Assembly (NCBI GenBank): GCA_028701635.1
Contig: JAQVQJ010000068.1
Coordinates: 1 to 6,780, forward strand
Length of the DNA: 6,780 nt
DNA from: Clostridia bacterium
Lineage (GTDB): Bacteria > Bacillota_A > Clostridia > Christensenellales > UBA1242
Direction of reading: 5' to 3'
Below are positions 1 to 5,385 of the stretch, in pieces; the stretch's first letter is position 1; each line of letters opens with the position of its first letter. The position numbers and the translations under genes are program-made. The notes under the pieces are model-generated. The model ran no database searches, was not told where the DNA came from, and saw nothing but the letters and a program-made list of their open reading frames with translations.

Positions 1-599
1 ATTCTACTCTCTCTGTTGTAGAAGCAAATTTTGTTCATGGAGGAATGGAATATCCAAATCTTGTTTATATTTCTAACGAAATAACAGATGAATCAACCTA
101 TCAACAAGTGATTGTTCATGAAATTGCTCATCAATGGTGGTATAGCTTGGTTGGAAATAGCGAGATTTCTTATGCTTGGCTTGATGAAGGTTTAACCGAA
201 TATTCAACAATACTATTTTACGATTTACACCCTGAATATAACAAATCAAAAAGTGCATTAATCAATAACGCTTATAATAGTTATGCTTTATTTATTCAAA
301 TTTATGGCGAAGTTTACGGCACGATTGATACTGAAATGAATAGAAATTTAGATGAATTCAGCTCCGAGCAGGAATATGTCTATGTTGCATACACAAAAGG
401 AATGTTACTATTTGACTCACTAAGAGAAATTATTGGCTATGACACCTTTATAAGTTGTTTAAAAGCTTATTTTAATAAATATTCATTTCAAAACGTAACT
501 CCTCCAGAACTTATTTCAGTATTTGAAAAAGTTTCTAGAACTAATCTAGAATCATATTTTAACTCATGGGTAGGTGGAAACATTATTCTTTTAAGATAA
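1..599 (+). CDS. M1-family zinc aminopeptidase, C-terminal part (cut by left window edge)
   Basis: The reading frame is open from base 3 (bases 1-2 end a cut codon) to TAA at 597-599, so about 198 C-terminal residues are visible and the true start lies outside the window. The ATG at 45 is internal: it is the Met of HGGMEYP, the M1 counterpart of the GAMEN substrate-binding motif. Counting from that Met, the zinc site is HEIAH at residues 25-29, followed after 18 residues by the third ligand Glu48 in WLDEGLTEY. This is the exact HEXXH-X18-E spacing of M1 peptidases. The segment VAYTKG, about 70 residues later, carries the likely transition-state Tyr. M1 enzymes remove N-terminal residues from peptides. 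The protein ends soon after the catalytic domain, with no long C-terminal helical domain as in PepN or ERAP. A signal peptide or membrane anchor cannot be judged because the N-terminus is missing. The family is certain; substrate and cell location are unknown. Confidence 0.93.
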   Translation, partial: STLSVVEANFVHGGMEYPNLVYISNEITDESTYQQVIVHEIAHQWWYSLVGNSEISYAWLDEGLTEYSTILFYDLHPEYNKSKSALINNAYNSYALFIQIYGEVYGTIDTEMNRNLDEFSSEQEYVYVAYTKGMLLFDSLREIIGYDTFISCLKAYFNKYSFQNVTPPELISVFEKVSRTNLESYFNSWVGGNIILLR

Positions 600-640
600 A
601 GTCTTCCACTTTTAATTTACTTTTAAAAATTAACAAAATA

Positions 641-649
641 TGGTATAAT
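641..649 (+). promoter_or_regulatory. Extended -10 promoter for the YmfI-type reductase gene (leaderless)
   Basis: TGGTATAAT fits the extended -10 consensus TGnTATAAT perfectly; the hexamer is 644-649. The -35 region 17 bases upstream (621-626, TTTTAA) is weak, which an extended -10 can tolerate. The expected transcription start, 7 bases after the hexamer, is base 656. That is the A of the ATG, so the mRNA should have no 5' leader. Confidence 0.65.
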
Positions 650-655
650 AATGTT

Positions 656-1393
656 ATGAAAAATGTGATTATAACAGGTGCTTCTAAAGGAATTGGTGCA
701 GAAACAGCTAGGGTTTTCGCCCAAAATGGCTTTAATGTGCTAATTAACTTTAATAACTCCGAAGAAAAAGCTATAAATTTAAGAAATGAACTAAATAAAA
801 CTTATCCTGATATAACAGCAGATATATTTAAATGCGATGTAAAAAATTTTAATGAGTGTGAAAGAATGGCAAAGTATGCCAATTCCATTTTTGGAAACAT
901 TGATGTATTAGTGGCGAACGCAGGAGTTGCACAAATAAAGCCATTCATTGACACGACAGAAAACGATTTTGAGAATATAATTAACACGAATTTAAAAGGA
1001 ACTTTTAATATTATAAAAGCTACTTTGCCAAATATGATTTCAAATAAAAGTGGAAAAATCGTAACAGTTTCTTCAATGTGGGGATTGAACGGCGCTTCTT
1101 GTGAAGGCATTTATTCCGCATCAAAATCGGGTATAATCGGCTTGACTAAATCACTCGCAAAAGAGCTTGGACCATCAAAAATAAATGTGAATTGCGTAGC
1201 TCCCGGCTTTATTGCCACAGAAATGAATTCAAATGTAAAGCCAGAAGATGTAAAAAGTATGGTAGAAGCAACTCCACTACAAAGAGTTGGAACTCCAAGA
1301 GATGTGGCCGATGCTATTTTCTTTCTCGCAAGCGACAAAGCCGACTTTATAACAGGCAGTGTTTTAAGCGTTGATGGTGCGATTAACCTTTAA
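656..1393 (+). CDS. ymfI: SDR-family NADP-dependent reductase, probable EF-P 5-aminopentanone reductase (YmfI type; FabG-like)
   Basis: This 245-residue classical short-chain dehydrogenase has the NAD(P) loop TGASKGIG (residues 7-14), NAG (88-90), catalytic Asn112, Ser140, Tyr153 and Lys157 (YSASK). The segment SSMWGLNGASCE just before the catalytic Tyr matches the SxWGxxGASCE signature I recall for Bacillus YmfI. That enzyme reduces the 5-aminopentanone group on elongation factor P, and its homologues are often labelled FabG. The YmfI call rests on this segment; 3-oxoacyl-ACP reductase is the alternative, and no fatty-acid genes are adjacent. The frame is open back to an ATG at 566 inside the peptidase gene. 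However, the SDR fold begins at 656, and a -10 box sits directly upstream, so 656 is chosen. There is no Shine-Dalgarno sequence. A terminator follows 8 bases after the stop, so the gene is probably monocistronic, though readthrough from the peptidase gene is possible. Confidence 0.85.
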   Translation: MKNVIITGASKGIGAETARVFAQNGFNVLINFNNSEEKAINLRNELNKTYPDITADIFKCDVKNFNECERMAKYANSIFGNIDVLVANAGVAQIKPFIDTTENDFENIINTNLKGTFNIIKATLPNMISNKSGKIVTVSSMWGLNGASCEGIYSASKSGIIGLTKSLAKELGPSKINVNCVAPGFIATEMNSNVKPEDVKSMVEATPLQRVGTPRDVADAIFFLASDKADFITGSVLSVDGAINL

Positions 1394-1401
1394 ATTAAGT
1401 T

Positions 1402-1436
1402 AAAAAAAAGATTATTGGATTCAATAATCTTTTTTT
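1402..1436. terminator. Bidirectional rho-independent terminator
   Basis: GATTATTG (1410-1417) pairs perfectly with CAATAATC (1422-1429) around a 4-base GATT loop. The stem is flanked by eight A (1402-1409) and seven T (1430-1436), giving a U-tail on either strand. It ends the YmfI-type gene on the + strand and can also stop the acyltransferase transcript arriving on the - strand 40 bases after its stop codon. Confidence 0.9.
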
Positions 1437-1475
1437 ATACATTATTTCAATTCAGTAACTCACACCTTAAAAGAG

Positions 1476-2258
1476 TTATTCCTTTATATTTTTTTTGTAA
1501 ACATACTCAATAAACTCGTAATTATTTTCTTCGCTTCTCATAACCATTGTATTATGAATGCGGTTTCTTAATTCTTCTTGTTGCTCTTTTGGATTTAATT
1601 CCGTTTTAGGATAGAATGGCCCATCAATATAAATGGTAATTCTAGGTCTTTTGCCATCTTTTCTTTTTTGGTATGTAGTTGTAAAGCAATAACTTGGCTC
1701 ATTCAACCTAACAGGATATTTAAAAGATACCGATTTATAATTCCTAATTTTAGTATAATAAGGCCAAATATGTGCTTCTGGATAAATCGCTAAACAATGC
1801 CCTTGGACATTTCTCTTTTCAATAGCTTCTAAAAAGTTTTTGGCATTCTCTTGGTTAGCAAGATTAGGTATTGGGATTGCTCCCAGCATTAAAACAACTT
1901 GCCTTAATCCCGGCACTGAAACGGCATCTAAGCTCGTTATAATAAATGTTCTTTTAGGAAATGCTATAAGACTTGGAATAAAAGCATCTGCAGAATGTTG
2001 AGTATGATTGCCATATAGGAAATACCCGCTTCTTTTACACTCTTTTAGCGCTTTTTTATTAATTATTTTATATCTAAATTTTATTTTACAATATAAAAAT
2101 GCAATAGGAATTACGAAACAACGTAAGATAAAAGATAATAAAATCCACAAAGGATTCTTTTTTATAAATTTAAAATTTTTGCCTAACGGCTTAGCTTTTA
2201 TATTTGTTCCAGCAAAATCATTATTTAATTCATCTGAGTAATAAATTACTTTTTTCAT
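1476..2258 (-). CDS. PlsC-like acyltransferase with divergent motifs, membrane-associated
   Basis: 260 residues. The likely role is acyl transfer to a lysophospholipid or related lipid acceptor (1-acylglycerol-3-phosphate acyltransferase-like), at the membrane. One hydrophobic segment lies at about residues 37-58. The motif-I region is YGNHTQHSAD (82-91): the His-Asp pair is His85 and Asp91, five residues apart rather than the standard HX4D. DAVSVPGLRQ (111-120) stands where motif II is expected. IYPEAHIWPY (159-168) replaces the usual FPEGTRS: the Glu is kept (Glu161) but Ala stands where Gly is normal. These differences make the substrate uncertain. The start at 2258 is set by AGGAGG four bases upstream. 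It follows the glycosyltransferase gene by 8 bases and probably shares its mRNA and regulation. The 3' end is Lys-rich and encoded by a long A-run. It ends facing the bidirectional terminator. Confidence 0.8.
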   Translation of the reverse strand: MKKVIYYSDELNNDFAGTNIKAKPLGKNFKFIKKNPLWILLSFILRCFVIPIAFLYCKIKFRYKIINKKALKECKRSGYFLYGNHTQHSADAFIPSLIAFPKRTFIITSLDAVSVPGLRQVVLMLGAIPIPNLANQENAKNFLEAIEKRNVQGHCLAIYPEAHIWPYYTKIRNYKSVSFKYPVRLNEPSYCFTTTYQKRKDGKRPRITIYIDGPFYPKTELNPKEQQEELRNRIHNTMVMRSEENNYEFIEYVYKKNIKE

Positions 2259-2262
2259 TTTT

Positions 2263-2268
2263 CCTCCT
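2263..2268 (-). promoter_or_regulatory. Shine-Dalgarno site overlapping the upstream stop codon
   Basis: On the - strand AGGAGG ends four bases before the acyltransferase ATG, and its first two bases are the last two of the glycosyltransferase TAG stop (2269-2267). A ribosome ending on the first gene would sit on the start site of the second, so translational coupling is likely. Confidence 0.75.
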
Positions 2269-3436
2269 ATTTCTTTTTTGATAAAATCTTGCCGTCCTTG
2301 TTGTAATTTTCTATTGTTTCTATCAACATTTCTTCCATCTTATCCATACAATAGTCTTGATCGAATTTAGTTGTATAACCAAGATAATTTTTACTACATT
2401 CTTGTTTTTCCTTTGAATGCTCTATCCAATAGTCAATTTTATTAGCTAAATCTTTTGAGTCTTTATTCTTAAATAAATTTCTATCATCTAAAGCAAAGGA
2501 TTTTGTTGCACATCTAGGCGAATTGGCAATTACAGGAACAACTCCGCAAGTTATTGCTTCCAAACATGCTATTGCCTCTATCTCTATTTCCGCAGGGTGA
2601 ACATATAGATCAGCATAATTAATAGTTTTTACTAAATCATCTCTTGAAAAGAATTTAAAAATTGGTTGAACCGGCAATAATTTTTTTGATAGATTCTGTA
2701 GCTTTTCCTTTAAAGGACCTTCTCCAGCGAAAATTAATTGAATTTTATCCTTGTATTTAGAATTTGCTATTGCTTTAATAAGTATTTTATGACTTTTTTC
2801 TTTGCTATATCTTCCTGTAAATAAAATAACAAACTTATCTTTTAACTCTTCTGGCTTTTCAACTTTAACCTTTTTAAATCTTTTATTTACTCCATTAGAT
2901 ATTACATATCCATTAGTTTTTCCAACCACTTTTTCAAAAATTTCTCTTATAAATTGTGTAGGATAGTGAACTGCTGTACTTCTTTTATATAATTTTCTAT
3001 AAAAAGACTTATACAAATAATAATTTAATGGCTTTAACCACTTTAATAAAAAATGACTTGATATATTTTCTGCTTGAGTATGAAATCCTGAAGTAATTGG
3101 AATGTTTAACTCTTCCGCTATTTTAGCTGCATTTTGAGCTAACGAGAAATTGGTCACCGTATGAACAATATCTGATCCTTTAATAGCATCAGTAATTATA
3201 TTTTTGTCTGGTTTTGCAAAAGACACACCATTTTTGGTTACATATCTATCAATTAATTTTCCAAAACTGCGAGTAGGGACTATGTAATAACCCTCTTCTC
3301 CTTTCTTCTTTTGATTCGCACAAAGAATTTTAACTTCATGCCCTTTGGTCTTTAAACTTCTTATTAAATTCATTGTTGCAACATTAAGACCATTGTTTTC
3401 TTCGAGTAAAACGTCACTTACTATAGTAATTTTCAT
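2267..3436 (-). CDS. Family 4 (GT-B) glycosyltransferase, possibly a glycolipid synthase
   Basis: 389 residues with a two-lobed GT-B layout. The N-terminal lobe starts MKITIVSDV and has the acceptor-side segment GFHTQAENISSH (117-128). The C-terminal nucleotide-sugar lobe has SNG at 180-182, TGRYSKEKS (207-215), FAGEGPLK (236-243), HPAE (280-283) and the EX7E pair Glu285/Glu293 in EIEAIACLE, as expected for retaining GT4 enzymes. It should move a sugar from a nucleotide donor. GFHTQAEN resembles segments in diacylglycerol glucosyltransferases, and the next gene is a lipid acyltransferase. A membrane glycolipid product is therefore a reasonable inference, but sugar and acceptor are not proven. 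There is no signal peptide or membrane helix, so it is probably a peripheral protein on the inner face. AAGGAGA five bases before the ATG supports the start. It is the first gene of a two-gene operon with its own promoter. Confidence 0.85.
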   Translation of the reverse strand: MKITIVSDVLLEENNGLNVATMNLIRSLKTKGHEVKILCANQKKKGEEGYYIVPTRSFGKLIDRYVTKNGVSFAKPDKNIITDAIKGSDIVHTVTNFSLAQNAAKIAEELNIPITSGFHTQAENISSHFLLKWLKPLNYYLYKSFYRKLYKRSTAVHYPTQFIREIFEKVVGKTNGYVISNGVNKRFKKVKVEKPEELKDKFVILFTGRYSKEKSHKILIKAIANSKYKDKIQLIFAGEGPLKEKLQNLSKKLLPVQPIFKFFSRDDLVKTINYADLYVHPAEIEIEAIACLEAITCGVVPVIANSPRCATKSFALDDRNLFKNKDSKDLANKIDYWIEHSKEKQECSKNYLGYTTKFDQDYCMDKMEEMLIETIENYNKDGKILSKKK

Positions 3437-3462
3437 AAACTTCTCCTTGTAGTAATAAAGAA

Positions 3463-3491
3463 ATTATAAAATTAAAAACAAAATTTTCCAA
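3463..3491 (-). promoter_or_regulatory. Sigma-A-type promoter of the glycosyltransferase-acyltransferase operon
   Basis: Read on the - strand: -35 TTGGAA (3491-3486), a spacer of exactly 17 bases, and a perfect -10 TATAAT (3468-3463). The start would fall near 3456, giving a leader of about 20 bases that contains the AAGGAGA ribosome site (3448-3442). Confidence 0.65.
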
Positions 3492-3561
3492 TTTAATACA
3501 AGAATTTTCACTATAAACATTTAAAACTCAATGAGAGAGTCAATTTCCACTCCCACTTCTT

Positions 3562-3586
3562 TCAACTCTATTCTTAGTAGAGTTGA
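3562..3586. promoter_or_regulatory. Perfect 9-bp inverted repeat, candidate operator
   Basis: TCAACTCTA (3562-3570) and TAGAGTTGA (3578-3586) are exact inverted copies around 7 bases. No T-run follows on either strand, so it does not look like a terminator. It ends 9 bases before the -35 region of the XRE gene and lies about 70 bases upstream of the divergent operon's -35. This position suits a dimeric repressor, possibly the XRE protein itself; that link is inference. Confidence 0.5.
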
Positions 3587-3595
3587 TAAAAAATG

Positions 3596-3624
3596 TTTTA
3601 CTTTTATATAAGATATAGTATAAT
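3596..3624 (+). promoter_or_regulatory. Promoter of the XRE membrane regulator gene (leaderless)
   Basis: A perfect -10 TATAAT lies at 3619-3624, with a weak -35 (TTTTAC, 3596-3601) after a 17-base spacer. Transcription should begin at about 3631-3632, and the ATG is at 3632, so the message should have essentially no leader. No ribosome site is present. Confidence 0.6.
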
Positions 3625-3631
3625 AATAATT

Positions 3632-4213
3632 ATGAATACATTAAAAAAAATAATTGCAAATAACTTAATTATTTTAAGAAAGGAACATAAACTGACCCAA
3701 TCAGAGTTAGCAGAAAAATTAAATTATTCGGATAAAGCTATTTCAAAGTGGGAAAAAGGCGAAACGCTACCCGATATAGAAATTTTAAGTAAAATTACAG
3801 ATATGTACGGTGTTAGCTTTGATTATTTAATTCATGAGGGAACAAAAGAAGATAAAAAACAATATATAAAAAATGACCACTTAAACAAACTCCTGGTTTC
3901 GTTACTTGCAGTTTCTGTTGTTTGGATTTTAGCAGCTTTAATTTTTATCTACCTATTCACTATTCAACAATTGACAGCTTGGAATGTCTTTGTTTGGGCA
4001 GTACCAATATCCTGTTTAGTATTAATAGTTTTTAGTAGGCGTTTGCAATTCAAAGATTTTACATCTTATTATTATTCTTTATTGGTTTGGTCCTTGCTTG
4101 CAAGCGTTTATCTACAATTTTTACAATACAATATTTGGCTTATCTTTATATTGGGTATTCCATTACAAATCTCAATAATTTTATGGGCAAAAATAAAGAA
4201 AAGAAAACAATAG
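3632..4213 (+). CDS. XRE-family helix-turn-helix protein with four transmembrane segments
   Basis: 193 residues. Residues 6-66 form a Cro/cI-type HTH: LRKEHKLTQSELAEKL, then AISKWEKGETLPDIE, then a helix ending VSFDYLIH. A short polar linker (70-86) leads to four hydrophobic segments at about 87-109, 117-135, 146-165 and 167-185, and a basic tail (KIKKRKQ). It is probably a membrane-anchored DNA-binding regulator; many Bacillota carry such HTH-plus-membrane proteins, often of unknown signal. The frame is open back to an ATG at 3593, but that start would lie upstream of the -10 box and in front of the conserved domain. Neither ATG has a Shine-Dalgarno site, so 3632 is preferred. It is divergent from the glycosyltransferase operon, with an inverted repeat between them, so control of itself or of that operon is plausible. 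Targets are unknown. Confidence 0.88.
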   Translation: MNTLKKIIANNLIILRKEHKLTQSELAEKLNYSDKAISKWEKGETLPDIEILSKITDMYGVSFDYLIHEGTKEDKKQYIKNDHLNKLLVSLLAVSVVWILAALIFIYLFTIQQLTAWNVFVWAVPISCLVLIVFSRRLQFKDFTSYYYSLLVWSLLASVYLQFLQYNIWLIFILGIPLQISIILWAKIKKRKQ

Positions 4214-4232
4214 AGAAAAGAAACAATAGAGG
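4201..4232 (+). repeat. Imperfect tandem duplication of about 16 bases spanning the XRE stop codon
   Basis: Two adjacent copies (4201-4216 and 4217-4232) share the core AACAATAGAG. The first copy contains the last codons and TAG stop of the XRE gene. This could be a replication-slippage product; no function is evident. Confidence 0.4.
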
Positions 4233-4240
4233 AAAAAGAT

Positions 4241-4280
4241 GAGATTTCTCCATTCCGCTTCGCTCCAGTCGAAATGACAC
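4241..4280 (+). repeat. Single-arm copy of the intergenic palindromic repeat family
   Basis: Begins GAGATTTCTC, contains CGCTTCGCTC and ends GAAATGACAC. It follows the same plan (AGATT, then a pyrimidine-rich CGCTTCGCTC-like core, then AATGACA) as the arms at 4411-4444 and 4460-4487. It is more GC-rich than its flanks. Confidence 0.65.
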
Positions 4281-4330
4281 AGAATAAAAAGGCAAAGTGA
4301 TACCAAAAGGTCGAAATTACATAATAAAAA
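4268..4330 (+). repeat. Degenerate direct repeat (end of the repeat copy and a decayed second copy)
   Basis: The stretch beginning GTCGAAATGACA and running into AATAAAAA (4269-4290) recurs as GTCGAAATTACA into AATAAAAA (4310-4330), with substitutions and a small deletion. The second copy lacks the CGCTTCGCTC core, so it is either a remnant of another repeat insertion or a local duplication. Confidence 0.4.
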
Positions 4331-4410
4331 CATCGAATTAAAGACAGGGTTGATATACTTCTTATAACATAAAGTGAGTTTCAAAATGATAGGTAAGTAG
4401 TGTTTAATTT

Positions 4411-4487
4411 CGTCATTGCGAGGAGCAAAGCGACGTGGCAATCTAGACTTCGAAGTATAAGATTCTTCGTTTCACTCAGAATGACAG
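4411..4487. repeat. Two-arm palindromic intergenic repeat (MITE- or REP-like)
   Basis: The left arm (4411-4444) starts CGTCATTGCGAGGAGC and ends GCAATCT. The right arm (4460-4487) runs AGATTCTTCG to AGAATGACAG and is an imperfect reverse complement of the left. Between them lies the perfect 10-base palindrome ACTTCGAAGT (4447-4456). The element is clearly richer in G and C than its surroundings and lies between convergent genes. Motifs such as CGTCATTGCGAGGAGC are familiar from dispersed non-coding repeats in many bacterial genomes. No transposase is present, so any movement would need help in trans. Confidence 0.75.
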
Positions 4488-4575
4488 ATTAAAAATGACT
4501 CAAAAGAATTTTTGGGTTTAAAGACTCTTTCTTAATTAAAAATTTTTTAAATTAAAAATCAATTATTTTCTTCAA

Positions 4576-5247
4576 TCATTTTCTTATAATTTTCAACATT
4601 TCTTTAACCGTTTCATCGGGGGTTTGATTTGTGTTATCAATTACATAAGCATCTTTAGCAATTTGTAAAGGCGCTACTGCCCTTTCAATATCTCTTTTAT
4701 CTCTATTCTTTATCTCTTCTAAAACTTTTTTATACTCTGTTTGAGGTAATTTTAGTTGATTAATTCGCCTTCTCGCCCTTTCTTCTGGTTGGGCTGTAAT
4801 AAAAAACTTAAAGTTTGCTTTTGGTAAAACAAAGGTGCCAATGTCCCTTCCTTCTACAATTATGTTATATTTTTTAGTTAAATTTAATATGATTTTTTTA
4901 ATATAGTCGTGAACGCACTGATGTTGCGCAACTATCGAAGAACTAAAACTAACTTTTTCTGTTCTTATTACTTTATCCAATTTTTTGCCATCTAAAATAT
5001 TGATTTGATTTTTTTCTCCATTCTTATCACTATTAAAATCAATTTCTAATTCTATCTTTTTTAATAAAACAGAAATTGCCTTTTCATCTTTTAAATCCAA
5101 TTTGTCTTCAATTGCCTTATAAGCTATCAGTCTATAAATAGCCCCGGTATCCAAGTAATAATATAATAACACTTTTGACAACAATCTGGCGATTGTGCTC
5201 TTTCCGCTTCCCGATGTTCCATCAATTGCAATATTAGTTTTTTTCAT
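4576..5247 (-). CDS. cmk: Cytidylate kinase
   Basis: 223 residues, the usual length for this cytosolic enzyme, which phosphorylates CMP and dCMP with ATP. Visible motifs are the P-loop IAIDGTSGSGKST (6-18), YLDTGAIYR (31-39), EKVS at 97-100 in the CMP-binding region, EGRDIGT (132-138), the lid-region PEERARRR (154-161), and RDKRDIERAVAPL (182-194) with the conserved acidic/basic cluster. GTS in the P-loop replaces the more common GPA, without losing the Lys or Ser. The start at 5247 is chosen because GGGAGAA lies upstream at normal spacing and the kinase fold begins there. The frame is open to an ATG at 5337, but that would run through the tRNA gene. The S1-domain gene lies upstream on the same strand, a pairing common in Bacillota, although there cmk usually comes first. 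The antisense tRNA separates the two genes. Confidence 0.95.
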   Translation of the reverse strand: MKKTNIAIDGTSGSGKSTIARLLSKVLLYYYLDTGAIYRLIAYKAIEDKLDLKDEKAISVLLKKIELEIDFNSDKNGEKNQINILDGKKLDKVIRTEKVSFSSSIVAQHQCVHDYIKKIILNLTKKYNIIVEGRDIGTFVLPKANFKFFITAQPEERARRRINQLKLPQTEYKKVLEEIKNRDKRDIERAVAPLQIAKDAYVIDNTNQTPDETVKEMLKIIRK

Positions 5248-5292
5248 ATCGCTTTTCTCCCAATATGTTTGATTTTGACGTAAACTTATGCT

Positions 5293-5300
5293 ATTATAAT
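5293..5300. promoter_or_regulatory. Shared -10 element for divergent tRNA-Thr (+) and cmk (-) transcription
   Basis: ATTATAAT contains TATAAT on the + strand (5295-5300) and TATAAT on the - strand (5298-5293). The + start would be near 5307, two bases before the tRNA. The - start would be near 5286, giving cmk a 39-base leader with its ribosome site. The + strand has TTGACG at 5275-5280 but with a short 14-base spacer, and no good -35 is visible on the - strand, so the - strand use is tentative. Confidence 0.45.
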
Positions 5301-5308
5301 CGCAGTTT

Positions 5309-5384
5309 GCTAGTGTAGCACAGTTGGTAGTGCACATGATTCGTAATCATGAGGTCGGGGGTCCGATTCCCCCCACTAGCTCCA
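5309..5384 (+). tRNA. trnT: tRNA-Thr, anticodon CGT
   Basis: A complete cloverleaf can be drawn without mismatches. The acceptor stem GCTAGTG (5309-5315) pairs with CACTAGC (5374-5380). The D-stem GCAC/GTGC encloses AGTTGGTA with the conserved GG. The anticodon stem CATGA/TCATG encloses TTCGTAA, giving anticodon CGT (5342-5344), which reads ACG (Thr). The T-stem GGGGG/CCCCC encloses TCCGATT. The discriminator is T5381 and CCA (5382-5384) is encoded. The T-loop has C rather than the near-universal T at position 55 (base 5363). The gene is antisense to the surrounding S1-cmk genes, and its CCA ends one base from the S1 stop codon. Its leader should be only about 2 bases. No terminator is seen directly downstream. 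Confidence 0.95.
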
Positions 5385-5385
5385 A

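Larger units (their letters stand above)
4214..4575. other. Gene-free gap between convergent genes
   Basis: These 362 bases lie between the 3' ends of the XRE gene and cmk. They hold the palindromic repeat copies listed separately, a degenerate direct repeat, and AT-rich DNA from 4491 to 4575. I see no credible coding region, no RNA gene, and no classical terminator for either flanking gene; the folded repeat at 4411-4487 may slow or end transcription from both sides. Confidence 0.7.

Noticed and set aside
566..655. 30-residue extension of the reductase into the peptidase gene
   Set aside because: The extra residues do not resemble an SDR N-terminus, and a consensus -10 lies between this ATG and the conserved start.
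802..1338. Two open frames on the - strand opposite the reductase gene
   Set aside because: They are antisense shadows of a gene with intact SDR motifs, without ribosome sites or recognisable domains.
1456..1478. TAACTC/GAGTTA hairpin at the end of the acyltransferase gene
   Set aside because: The stem has only 6 bp with an 11-base loop and no U-tail on the - strand; the terminator at 1402-1436 explains transcription end much better.
4181..4441. 86-residue open frame on the - strand in the convergent gap
   Set aside because: Its start and middle (FAPRNDE, CHFDWSEAEWRN) are translations of the palindromic repeat copies, it overlaps the XRE 3' end, and it has no ribosome site. Peptides of this type are a common false gene product of such repeats.
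4241..4490. CRISPR array
   Set aside because: The copies are degenerate, differently oriented and unevenly spaced, with no unique equal-length spacers and no cas genes.
4532..4555. AT-only near-palindrome just beyond the cmk stop
   Set aside because: It contains only A and T, has mispaired length and no loop, and such stretches arise by chance in DNA this AT-rich; not supported as a terminator.
5248..5337. 30-residue N-terminal extension of cmk
   Set aside because: It would run antisense through the 5' half of the tRNA gene; a ribosome site and the kinase fold both place the start at 5247.
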